From assembly GCA_020465985.1 (NCBI GenBank), contig JAANYP010007640.1:1-64000 (forward strand): a stretch of DNA of 64,000 nucleotides, read 5' to 3'. The position numbers and the translations under genes were made by a program. Every line of letters starts with the position of its first letter. The first letter of the stretch is position 1. Positions 44,601-53,760 of the stretch are shown here, piece by piece. This stretch comes from Centrapalus pauciflorus. Its lineage: Eukaryota > Streptophyta > Magnoliopsida > Asterales > Asteraceae. Under the pieces are notes generated by a model that worked only from the letters and a program-made list of their open reading frames with translations, had not been told where the DNA came from and made no database searches.

Positions 44601-44665
44601 TAGTTAAAGTTTGTATAGATGCTGGATTATATGCAGGTAGTAGTATATATAGCTCTAGTACTTAA
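41654..44665 (+). CDS. copia A extra ORF in env position, intact (1003 codons)
   Basis: Start chosen at MAIRAFVPKHNMV (41654), just after an acceptor-like site; the frame is also open upstream. Residues about 30-240: helical domain (YVRQFYDHLQVDCTVTPTVI, SADMLRQVLQLG, QWRFLVHVFMVCFAPKKAGF, LYPRFIMMLIRHFLPDLPP) matching the N-terminus of the copia B ORF and resembling in pattern the Athila env-position domain. About 275-300: Q-rich then basic (QRRRQRP). Then acidic/Ser-rich, with a Pro-rich stretch. About 525-600: coiled coil (LQEHNSNLDKENAELRKIVE). Acidic block EELMDFDHEEEELEEGEF. A K/R-rich region leads into a conserved-looking C-terminal domain (WFFDKELQLFILKRRDG, YLRRTLKAFNSLP). No signal peptide or clear membrane helix, so not a typical envelope glycoprotein. 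Function unknown; a nuclear or nucleic-acid-binding role is my inference from charge pattern. The only long unbroken frame in the window. Confidence 0.85.
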   Translation: MAIRAFVPKHNMVLNPDMNLPEAQGFREVLDFLAESRISYALFHNIPIVISYVRQFYDHLQVDCTVTPTVISTRIAGQPLVFSADMLRQVLQLGSQEQEDGPIDFPLSIRQTAFLRMGYSLDVTKSSYMKSGLIGQWRFLVHVFMVCFAPKKAGFDYILSKIQFGVIALVYNRKFSFSQMFFSEFVHQITAPERERFLLYPRFIMMLIRHFLPDLPPSNDSLSVNVMDKRIFADCSSHRGRLAVPVARPSFGAIVDRDFQAPEDANWAGVVEFPQQQQLQQRQQQQQPRVQRRRQRPAVSPIQASRPSTSEQPQAQEAGPSSAVPDSEQIAQTLEEIWASGPHANEDVAAALVGELLSPPEGAEDVLRDVDEYEPERVDEGLTSSASESDDMDGQEAEAPESVAADPNIHIGTYGARLVVNEAAGSRRREERESEDSDFEEEEVAQLVTRQRAKRHRFMQGTSSESDAQPQLQTQTQPQVTAPPSPPPQQHEPYIPSPFIPSPIQSIPSTSAAYTENQRFMQLKSRVDFQHVQIITLTKVVGELQEHNSNLDKENAELRKIVESVRDENMELKSFVADQSSEIRAMRSLLEQLMKNLQTQGETSCKDQEVQRRDDDNEGDDPGANKEIESVDFPAAQVTQIQGEPSTEGEVGRSGKEAGSSRVLDSDMIDALKDIEEELMDFDHEEEELEEGEFIPEEVVDWKSDDEVLDDEDDHVNEVIINSQPVTELYEGQNHNVIDVDYIKVASVEDKELEEAEKEPSRADLINLWFKKEEKKDQLKMKKKMRVPGAGSFSGGIISWFFDKELQLFILKRRDGLQYLRRTLKAFNSLPKIEVKELAWKELINIGEDQYAEVVARIIRKEGRSGKFERLKPRTGKRVEDQSRIDPHTGRPWARMVYKPVRCLKKVPMKSMPQNVLSNMKWWYLEIDTAEAIMEDQDEQVILKVYDPLHLINLSKDDLKKLHDQPIFFTEPWRSEARKFQKVVKVCIDAGLYAGSSIYSSST

Positions 44666-44700
44666 ATTTGATGTAATGTAAATAATTAGAAGCTATCGTC

Positions 44701-44711
44701 AAGGGGGAGTC
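44701..44711 (+). other. copia A polypurine tract
   Basis: AAGGGGGAGTC directly before the 3' LTR. Confidence 0.88.
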
Positions 44712-45365
44712 TGTTGGTACACCCTGTGTGACGATAGCAGTCTAATCGATCTGCATTATGGTTTAAGTAATATTCTGAGTATTAACAAGTGTTTTGATAT
44801 ATATGTTTATATGTGTTTGTCTGTTATTGATTGTGTGTTTGAACTTGATGTAACATATTACAAGAAGTTCAAACATAAAGGTCAAAGATTAACTCAAGCA
44901 TAAGTAAAACATAAGTTTCATCACTTAAGTATTTAAGTGTATTGGCTAGATTCGAATAGGTAAAGGAAGACATTCGAATCTGTGATAGATTCGAATGTAT
45001 CCTTAGATTCGAATGGGCTAGATTCGAGAGTGTCTTGTGGACAGACTCGAATGGGCCTTGGGCCAGATTCGAGCTTGGCCCACAACAGACTCGAATCAGG
45101 GTCTATAATTAGGGATAGACTCGAATCATTAAGGGACTTTTAGCAGAATTCGTGAGGAATTAAGCAAAAGGCGATCTCGAGTGTATCAGCTAGGTGAGTG
45201 CCGTTTCGGAGAGAATTAGTTCGTAGGATCGTTCGTGTGTCGTTCGTTCAGCGTAATAGTCTCCGTGTTCCGTTGGTTGAGAGTTGTCCATCTAACCGTC
45301 AACGAGGATTCCGCACTCGTTCACGGATCTGTGTCTAGATAGATCTTGCAGTTGTAGACCTTACA
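44712..45365 (+). repeat. copia A 3' LTR
   Basis: Same ends and same nine-motif array as the 5' LTR; few differences (for example a four-base TGTA gain near 44848 and loss of TCT near 45255). Confidence 0.95.
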
Positions 45366-45370
45366 CACCA

Positions 45371-46272
45371 TCACCTTCTCTCTCTAACTCTCTCAATTCT
45401 CTCTCTTTCTCTCTCTAAAAACCCACCAATTTCATAATCAAAAATCCGAAAATTGTTGGATTCAAGTGCTAAAATTCGAGATTCAAGTGATTTGAAAGGA
45501 ACTATAAGCATTGCAACAAACGATTTAAGGTAACATTCATCCAAACTTGCAATTTTGATGGTTTTTGCTTCGGTTTTTATAGAAACCGAATCATAGGAAT
45601 TTGATCTGAAATGTTGATGCATGTTATATATTCTTGTTGTAATGTTTAAATCGAGTATTGATGATGTTACATACCAAATTTCAGAACCAGATTCAAAGTT
45701 TAAGTGTGATTTCTAGATAAGTGTGTGTTTTAGTGTGTGTGTTCATCGACCAAGGATGAAAAATGGACAAAAATGTAATATTTTGGTACATAAGTGTTAT
45801 GTTATAAGTTGAAATAGTGTTTCTAAGTTCATATTTACTATTTTAGTTACTGAAACATGTAAAAATTGTCCAAAAGTAAATTCTGGAAAATATTGGAAAA
45901 TATGCTAAGTATGAACCCGGTTCGGACCAATTGAATTTCGGACCAACAGTAACTTCGGACCGTACCCAATCCGGACCCGTCCCAATTCGGACCCCATACC
46001 CATTTCGGACCAATGCCAATTTCGGACCACACATATTTCGGACTCCACCTAATTCGGATCCTACCCCAATTCGGACCATCCGGATTTCGGACCATCCGAA
46101 TTCGGATGTGGTCCAAATTCAACTGGAATTTCATTTAAATTACAGAATACAAGTCTTAAGCAATTACTGACACAAAATCACTATTACACTTACTTTACAG
46201 ATCATTGTGGTGTTATCATAACACACATTGATTCAGAGACAAATCACACTATCAAAGCAAGAGGGTGTCACA
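45371..46272 (+). repeat. Tekay1 middle LTR, right part (internally deleted)
   Basis: Resumes the LTR after copia A. Relative to LTR 1 it lacks 791 bp (equivalent of 30935-31725), joined at 46252/46253 across the short repeat ACTAT, so the hairpin region is missing. It has the 16-bp extra TTCGGACC unit also present in LTR 3. Confidence 0.9.
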
Positions 46273-46277
46273 GGTTT

Positions 46278-46290
46278 TGGTATCAGAGCA
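46278..46290 (+). other. Tekay1 copy 2 primer binding site
   Basis: TGGTATCAGAGCA, a perfect iMet-type site. Confidence 0.88.
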
Positions 46291-46479
46291 TTAGTTTGAG
46301 GTTTCAAGTGTCCGCAAGGACTTGGACTCAAACTTAGGTTATGATATTTGAATGGACTCCTAGGAAATGATCTGAACTAAGATAGGATTGACATGCACAC
46401 GGGGACAATTAAAGGGTAACTGTAAACACTTAGGACTTACCAATAAATGTTCTAAATATAAGTTGTTATATTTCAGAAC

Positions 46480-49400
46480 ATGTCAGGAGACGATGTGACT
46501 CCTCAGCAAATGTTCCAGATGATGCAAGCTCTAATGGAAAAAAACAATGAACTACATGTCAGGAGACGATGTGACTCCTACGCTGTCGATGCAAAGGCTG
46601 AAATTCAATCTCCTTTTACCGTTCCCGTTGTTTCCGAATTTCCAGATGTCTTTCCAGAAGATATCTCGGGATTGCCACCTGACCGTCAAGTGGAATTCCG
46701 CATTGATTTGATTCCTGGAGCTGCTCCAATAGCAAAAGCTCCGTATCGTTTAGCTGCTGCAGAAATGCAGGAAATGATGAAGCAGTTACAGGAGCTACTT
46801 GACAAAGGCTTTATCCGCCCAAGTTCATCTCCTTGGGGCGCTCCTGTTCTGTTCGTCAAGAAGAAAGATGGCACATTACGTATGTGCATCGATTACCGCG
46901 AACTCAATAAAGTCACAATCAAGAACAAATACCCGTTGCCCCGGATTGATGATCTCTTCGACCAGTTACAAGGCGCAAGCTACTTCTCGAAGATTGATCT
47001 TCGCTCGGGTTATCATCAACTCAAAGTACACCCAGATGATATTCCAAAGACGGCTTTCAGAACTCGTTACGGACACTACGAGTTTCTGGTAATGCCATTC
47101 GGTCTTACAAATGCGCCGGCTGCTTTCATGGATCTCATGAATCGAGTCTGCCGGCCAATGCTCGACAAATCGGTCATCGTGTTCATCGATGACATTCTCA
47201 TCTATTCAAAGACCGAAGAGGATCATGCAGCACATCTGAGAGAATTACTAGAGTTGCTACGCAAAGAGCGACTTTAAGCCAAATTCTCTAAGTGTGAATT
47301 CTGGTTGAGGCAGGTACGTCTCAACATTCGAAACAATTTCATGATCCTTATACTAACTTGTGTACTCGTTGTTAACTTGTACTTACTCAATACCCTATTC
47401 AGATCCAATTCTTGGGCCACGTGATATCTGGTGTTGGGATTGCTGTTGATCCTGCAAAGATCGAAGCTATCCAGAACTGGGAATCACCCCGCAACGCCTC
47501 AGAAATTCGTAGCTTTCTGGGATTGGCTGGTTACTACCGCCGATTCATCAAGGACTTCTCTAAAATCGCCGTTCCGCTTACAAAGCTTACTCGCAAGAAT
47601 GCGACCTTCTTTTGGAAAGAAGAACAACAAGAGGCTTTTGACAAACTGAAGAATTTGCTAAGTGAAGCACCAATTTTAGCACTGCCTGAAGGGAACGAGG
47701 ACTTTGTTGTCTATACTGATGCATCAGGCATGAGTTTGGGAGCGGTATTAATGCAAAGAGGAAATGTCATAGCATACGCTTCCAGACAGCTCAAACCACA
47801 TGAGAAGGATTACTCTACTCATGATCTAGAGCTAACTTCTGTGACTTTCGCTCTCAAACTTTGGAGGCACTATTTGTACGGAACCAAGTGTCAGCTCTTC
47901 ACCGACCACAAGAGTTTGAAGTACATATTCAGTCAGAAGGACTTGAATATGAGGCAAAGAAGGTCAATGGAGCTGATCAAAGATTACGACTGTGAGATTC
48001 TCTATCATTCAGGGAAGGCCAACGTAGTGGCTGATGCCCTAAGTAGAAAAGCGTACTGCAAGGCATACTGCTGTGCCTTGACTTCCACGATACTGACTTC
48101 AACCATTATAGACGATGTAAGGGCTGCTCAGTTGCAGGCCTTAAAGGAGGAGAATGTAAAGGACGAAAATATCAGAGTTCAACTGCCATTAATGCAAGAC
48201 GATGGAACTGGACTCAAAGGTGTGTACAACAGAGTTTGGGTTCCTAAGTTCGGGAACATGCGAGAAATAATTCTTGTAGAAGCTCATCAATCCAAGTCCT
48301 CAATTCATCCTGGTAGCACAAAAATGTACAACGACCTGAAAGCCGATTTCTGGTGGCCAGGATTGAAAAGAGATGTCGGTCAGTATGTTGAAAGGTGCAG
48401 AACTTGTCGTTTAGTCAAAGCAGAACATCAGCAACCCTATGGTAGTATGTAACCTCTTCCTATCCCAGAATGGAAGTGGGACCATATTACTATGGATTTC
48501 ATAACCAAGCTACCTAAGACACGTCGTCAACATGATGCCATTTGGGTCATCGTTGACCGATTAACAAAATCTGCGCACTTCATTCCAATCCGAGAAACCT
48601 ATTCACTGGACCGTCTTGCCCAGATGTACGTTAACGAAATCGTCATTAGGCATGGTGTGCCTAAGTCTATTGTCTCCGACCGAGATAGTAGATTCACTTC
48701 CAACTTCTGGGCTGCTTTACAAAACGGTCTTGGTACTCGTATCGCAATGAGTACTGCCTATAGACCCCAATCTGATGGTCAAAGTGAAAGAACAATCTTA
48801 ACTCTAGAAGACATGCTCAGAGCGTGTGTCATGGATTTGGGTGGTAACCGGGACGATCACCTCCCATTGGTTGAATTCTCCTACAACAATAGTTACCATC
48901 CCACTTTCAAGATGGCACCGTTCGAGTTCCTGTATGGCAGAAAGTGTAGGACTCCAACCTGTTGGAGGGAAACAGGAGAAACTCCATTAGCTGGTCCTGC
49001 CTTATTGCAAGAAACCAACGAAAAGATCCAACTCATTCGACAGTACATGAAAACGGCACAAGATCGGCAAAAGAATTATCACGATCGCCGTCACAAAGCA
49101 ATAGAGTTTCAAAAGGACAATTGGGTATACTTAAAAGTATCCCCAATGAAAGGTGTCACGAGATTCGTAAAGCGAGGAAAGCTATCACCTCGATTCATAG
49201 GACCCTTCAAAATTCTAGAAAGAGTTAGGAACCAGTCCTATCACTTGGACTTGCCGGAAGAGTTATCAGGTTTTCACCCGGTCTTCCATGTTGGTTACTT
49301 AAGAAAAAGTCTGGTGCCCGACAGGGAACCATGGACTGATCATTCGGACTTTAAGATTGACGAACGGCTAAGGTTCGTTGACGAGCCGGAGTGCATTTTA

Positions 49401-49541
49401 GAGACAAAAGTCAAGAAACTTCGTAATAAAGAGATCAGGATGGTGCTGGTCAAGTGGAAGCATCATCGGGGAGCTAATCATACTTGGGAATCGGAAAAAG
49501 ACATGAAGACTGAGTACCCAAGTTTGTTTAGCGCAGCATGA
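46480..49541 (+). pseudogene. Tekay1 copy 2 gag-pol, gag and protease deleted
   Basis: Gag starts at 46480 but after 26 codons jumps to the protease-RT linker ([10 protein letters not shown]), losing about 1.6 kb present in copy 1. The junction carries a 24-bp duplicate of the gag start (46556-46579 copies 46480-46503). RT motifs as in copy 1, with a TAA at 47275-47277 (Tyr codon in copy 1) just before the intron at 47314-47402. Exon 2 runs RNase H, the integrase finger, a TAA at 48450-48452 (Gln in copy 1), the DDE core and the complete chromodomain-like C-terminus, ending TGA 49539-49541. The lesions differ from those of copy 1, so the copies decayed separately. Confidence 0.9.
47314..47402 (+). 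other. predicted spliceosomal intron inside RT (89 bp, copy 2)
   Basis: GTACGT...CTATTCAG, nearly identical to the copy 1 intron. The following exon reads IQFLGHVIS, the form expected of an intronless relative. Confidence 0.8.
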
Positions 49542-49577
49542 CTCGCGGATGAAGTATAGGCGTGGTGGAGCCCATGC

Positions 49578-51467
49578 TGTAACATCCCAAATTTTAATTA
49601 ATTGTAATTTGCAAATTTTAAGAACTAAATTGTTGTACTTTTGGATGATGATATTAATTTAAGTTAAATTTGATCATAATATAATTTAAATAAGAAGATA
49701 CAAAGTTGAAGGGTGCATTATGCAAAAGTGTCAAAATAGAGAATAAAAGATGGACACTCCTTTCATTTTCACCGTCACCTTCTCTCTCTAACTCTCTCGA
49801 TTCTCTCTCTTTCTCTCTCTAAAAACCCACCAATTTCATTATCAAAAATCCGAAAATTGTTGGATTCAAGTGCTAAAATTCGTGATTCAAGTGATTTGGA
49901 AGGAACTATAAGCATTGCAACAAACGATTTAAGGTAACATTCATCCAAACTTGCAATTTTGATGGTTTTTGCTTCGGTTTTTATAGAAACCGAATCATAG
50001 GAATTTGATCTGAAATGTTGATGCATGTTATATATTCTTGTTGTAATGTTTAAATCGAGTATTGATGATGTTACATACCAAATTTCAGAACCAGATTCAA
50101 AGTTTAAGTGTGATTTCTAGATAAGTGTGTGTTTTAGTGTGTGTGTTCATCGACCAAGGATGAAAAATGGACAAAAATGTAATATTTTGGTACATAAGTG
50201 TTATGTTATAAGTTGAAATAGTGTTTCTAAGTTCATATTTACTATTTTAGTTACTGAAACATGTAAAAATGGTCCAAAAGTAAATTCTGGAAAATATTGG
50301 AAAATATGCTAAGTATGAACCCGGTTCGGACCAATTGAATTTCGGACCAACAGTAACTTCGGACCGTACCCAATCCGGACCTGTCCCAATTCGGACCCTA
50401 TACCCATTTCGGACCAATGCCAATTTCGGACCACACATATTTCGGACTCCACCTAATTCGGATCCTACTCCATTTCGGACCATCCGGATTTCGGACCATC
50501 CGAATTCGGATGTGGTCCGAATTCAACTGGAATTTCATTTAAATTACAGAATACAAGTCTTAAGCAATTACTGACACAAAATCACTATTACACTTACTTT
50601 ACAGATCATTTTGGTGTTATCAAAACGCACATTGATTCAGAGACAAATCACACTATACCAATCACTGTGAGTAACAGATTGTCATTTGAACATTTATTGT
50701 TTTTGCATTCATGTTTATACATTCAATGGCATGTTCACGTTGTTCATATACATCATTTGGCACTCGTACATGATTTGTTGTTATGATGCACACTCGTACT
50801 TGACATGTAATACACATGTAGCCAGCGTTCAATTGAAAGTGCATTTATTTACATCATGCTTGCACTGCATGATCATTACTTCACAATCTGATGCGACCTG
50901 GACTGGGGCTGACAGCAGGTCACTGTCGGGGACTGATCATCCCACTCGTTATTCCGTCAGGTTCGGCACATCCCCGATCAGCATTTGAACTGCCAACCCC
51001 ATGCTAGCAATGCATGGTTTACACGTACATTGAGGCTTACACTGCCTGTTTTCACATACATGGGGCTTACACTTGCCATGGTTAAGCATTGTTTGTAAAG
51101 AAATATTTGTTGTTTGCATAATCTGTTATCTCACTAAGCTTTAGCTTACAGTTGACTCACAAATGTTTTCAGGCAAAGGCAAAAGTGTAGCTGGACCTTC
51201 CACTTAAGCAAATCAATTTACATCTCGGAGACTTAGAAGCTATTGGTACACAGATAATGTGACTTGGGGCTGGGATTTACTACTTCTAAAACAACTATGT
51301 TGATGTAATAGTTAGACTTAATCACTGTAGACATGTACTTTCATTGCTTTAGTGTGGATCTGTTAAATGTATTTTTAAGTATTCAAATTCAGTTATCATG
51401 TTGAACATTGGGTTGTTTGTTGATCCTGGTGATTTCAATTATACTATCAAAGCAAGAGGGTGTCACA
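49578..51467 (+). repeat. Tekay1 LTR 3
   Basis: 1890 bp; 16 bp longer than LTR 1 because of one extra GGATTTCGGACCATCC unit in the motif array. Full hairpin region is present. Right TSD tgtca at 51468-51472. Confidence 0.93.
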
Positions 51468-51472
51468 TGTCA

Positions 51473-52056
51473 TCCACATAAATTTGAACAAGCATAATAT
51501 CAGACTTCACCTTCTTTATGAACAATGTGGTATCCACTTTACCTCTGGAATAACCATTGCTGATAAGGAAATCAGTTAGAGCGTCATACCAGGCTCTAGG
51601 GGCTTGTTTTAGACCATAGAGGGCTTTGTCCAACTTATAGACAAAACTTGGGTGATGTTCATTTTCAAAACCTGGAGGCTGCTTGACATACACTTCTTCT
51701 TGCAGCTTCCCATTCAAAAATGCACTCTTTACATCCATTTGAAATACCTTCATACTCTTGTGGGCAGCATAGGCTAGAAACAAACGAATTGCTTCTAACA
51801 TGACCTTGCTCATCCATTTTGTTCCTGAAAACCCATTTAGTGCCAATTATTGTTTTACCTTTAGGAGCAGGGACCAACTTCCATACTTTGTTTCTCTCAA
51901 ACTGATTGAGCTCTTCTTGCATGGCAGTGATCCAATTGGCATCTTTCAATGCTCCATCCACTTTCTTTAGCTCCGTCAGGGACACAAAGCTAGAAAACAT
52001 ACAAAACTTTCCTAAGCTGTCCCATCTTGTTTGCACCCCTTTGTTGATGTCACCAA
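51473..52056 (-). pseudogene. copia B RT, N-terminal part
   Basis: Minus-strand RT in two frames: 52036-51700 ([34 protein letters not shown]), then after a frameshift and small loss 51846-51473 ([47 protein letters not shown]). It ends exactly in the catalytic YVDD, where Tekay1 inserted. The protein continues at 29871. Confidence 0.92.
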
Positions 52057-53760
52057 TTATTTGATCATTGGAGTGACACCTGATCCACTTGGATCATGCC
52101 TCAATGAAGATTCTCCTGCATTATTTTCATCTTCAACAGGTCTTGTTGAACAGCTTTCAAGATTTTCAGACATACTGTTATCTTGAGTCTGTTCACTTGT
52201 TGAACATGACTCTCCATTGTTGAACATATCAACAGAGGATCCAGGAAAATCAGCATTGATTGGTTCAGGACATGGTGTATTAATTATGTCAGTACACTTA
52301 TTCACACTGGGTGTATCAACATAGTCACCATCATGTCCATTGTGGTTAACAGGTTCCACTCTAGGTGTAGTGGAAGCTTTTGAGCCCTTTTCTTCATTGA
52401 TGGAATGCATGAGATCATCAAAGATGAACTCTCCTGAAACTGATTCAGGAACAGCTTTGGTGGAAGCACTCCTAGACTCTTCAAAGGTGACATTAATAGA
52501 TTCATCTATCACCTTTCTTTTGTAGTTGTATACTCTGTAGGCTATGGAGATAGCAGAATATCCAACAAACACATCTTCATCAGCTTTGGGTTCAATATTT
52601 GCCAACTGGTCCCTATGATTCAGAATGAAGAAGGGACATCCAAACACATGGAAATAGCTAATATTTGGCCTTCTCCCTTTGATTAACTCATACGGAGTCT
52701 TTTTGAACCTTTTCACCACCAAGGATCTGTTTTGGGTGAAGCAGGCAGTGTTGACAGCTTCAGCCCAGAATGATGAAGGTAAACCTGATGCACACAGCAT
52801 GGTTCTAGCAGCTTCAATGAGAGTTCTGTTTCTCCTTTCAGCAACTCCGTTTTGTTGTGGAGTTCTTACAGCTGAAAAGTTTTGTAAGATCCCTCTTTCT
52901 TCACAGAAGTCTTCAAGAGTAATGTTTCTGAATTCAGTACCATGATCACTTCTAAGCCGCTTAACTTGAGCAGAGTTCAGCATCTCCATCTTTTTGATAA
53001 ACTCAATGATTTCTCTAGCAGCCTCTCCTTTGCTCTTCAGAAAGATCACCCATGTAAACCTGGATAACTCATCAACCATTACTAGAGTGTATCTTCTACC
53101 TCCTAGACTTGGGACACTGACTGGTCCAAACAAGTCCATGTGGATTAAGAAGAGAGGAGTATCAATAGAGAAATTATGCTTAGATTTAAAAGATATTTTT
53201 CTCTGCTTGCCTTTCTCACAAGCTGTGCAGAGTTTATCCTTAACAAAGGTTATAGAAGGCAAACCTGTTACCAACTCTTTCTTACAGAGTTTGTTGATAT
53301 TCTTGAAGTTCAGGTGTGATAGCCTTTTGTGCCATAACCAGTTCAGGTCTGCATTGCTTCTGGAGATAAAGCAGGTTTCAGTTGTGGGATCAGCAGATTT
53401 CATGTCCACAACATATACACCTTTCTTCCTTTGTGCACACAGCACAACTTTGCCTTGGGAATCCAATATGTAAGCCAGGTGCTCATCAAAGTTAACCTTG
53501 TAGCCAGCATCACACAGTTGACTTATGCTTACAAGATTATGTTTTAGCCCAGACACATAGGCTACTCTTTTGAATACAGAAGCACCAGCTTGAAGAGTTC
53601 CATATCGTTCTGTGGATCCGTGGACATTGTCACCAAAGGTGACTTTTGGCCCTTTTTCAGGCCTGAGATCACTCAGCAGATCCTTGCAACCTGTCATGTG
53701 GCCTGAGCAGCCACTGTCCAAGTACCAAACCTGGGATGGTTGTTTGTCCTGCAGAGTGTG
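52057..53760 (-). CDS. copia B protease end and integrase (long open frame)
   Basis: An uncut 554-codon stretch from 53721. Starts MDSGCSGHMTG, the copia protease active-site region (DSG). The integrase zinc finger WHKRLSHLNFKNI...CTACEKGKQ follows. The DDE core has Asp in HMDLFGPVSVPSLGG, Asp in RLRSDHGTEF and Glu in QQNGVAERRNRTL. The tail has VFGCPFFILNHRDQL and FVGYSAISIAYRVYN. Part of a polyprotein that is broken on both sides, hence a fragment rather than a separate gene. All three catalytic acids are present. Confidence 0.9.
   Translation of the reverse strand, partial: HTLQDKQPSQVWYLDSGCSGHMTGCKDLLSDLRPEKGPKVTFGDNVHGSTERYGTLQAGASVFKRVAYVSGLKHNLVSISQLCDAGYKVNFDEHLAYILDSQGKVVLCAQRKKGVYVVDMKSADPTTETCFISRSNADLNWLWHKRLSHLNFKNINKLCKKELVTGLPSITFVKDKLCTACEKGKQRKISFKSKHNFSIDTPLFLIHMDLFGPVSVPSLGGRRYTLVMVDELSRFTWVIFLKSKGEAAREIIEFIKKMEMLNSAQVKRLRSDHGTEFRNITLEDFCEERGILQNFSAVRTPQQNGVAERRNRTLIEAARTMLCASGLPSSFWAEAVNTACFTQNRSLVVKRFKKTPYELIKGRRPNISYFHVFGCPFFILNHRDQLANIEPKADEDVFVGYSAISIAYRVYNYKRKVIDESINVTFEESRSASTKAVPESVSGEFIFDDLMHSINEEKGSKASTTPRVEPVNHNGHDGDYVDTPSVNKCTDIINTPCPEPINADFPGSSVDMFNNGESCSTSEQTQDNSMSENLESCSTRPVEDENNAGESSLRHDPSGSGVTPMIK

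Larger units (their letters stand above)
36820..45365 (+). mobile_element. copia A: Ty1/copia element lacking gag, protease and integrase
   Basis: LTRs 36820-37472 (653 bp) and 44712-45365 (654 bp), differing at few positions; TSD cacca (36815-36819; 45366-45370); iMet primer site, polypurine tract. The interior keeps RT, RNase H, a long noncoding stretch and an intact 1003-codon extra ORF. Youngest layer of the nest. Non-autonomous for integration. Confidence 0.95.
29872..51467 (+). mobile_element. Tekay1 tandem pair (LTR-gag/pol-LTR-gag/pol-LTR)
   Basis: Three LTRs and two interiors with one outer TSD tgtca (29867-29871; 51468-51472). Interior 1 is 31746-36622 and interior 2 is 46273-49577; the middle LTR (36623-36819 + 45371-46272) is shared and contains copia A. 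The two interiors are very similar but carry different stops and deletions. An unequal exchange between LTRs of one original insertion explains the single TSD. Confidence 0.92.

Noticed and set aside
41654..44665. A host gene sitting between retrotransposons
   Set aside because: It lies between copia RNase H and the polypurine tract on the element's strand, and a homologous ORF occupies the same place in copia B; element-borne is more likely, although ancient capture of a host gene is not excluded.
41654..44665. A true envelope glycoprotein
   Set aside because: No signal peptide, membrane helix or cysteine pattern seen; env-position only.
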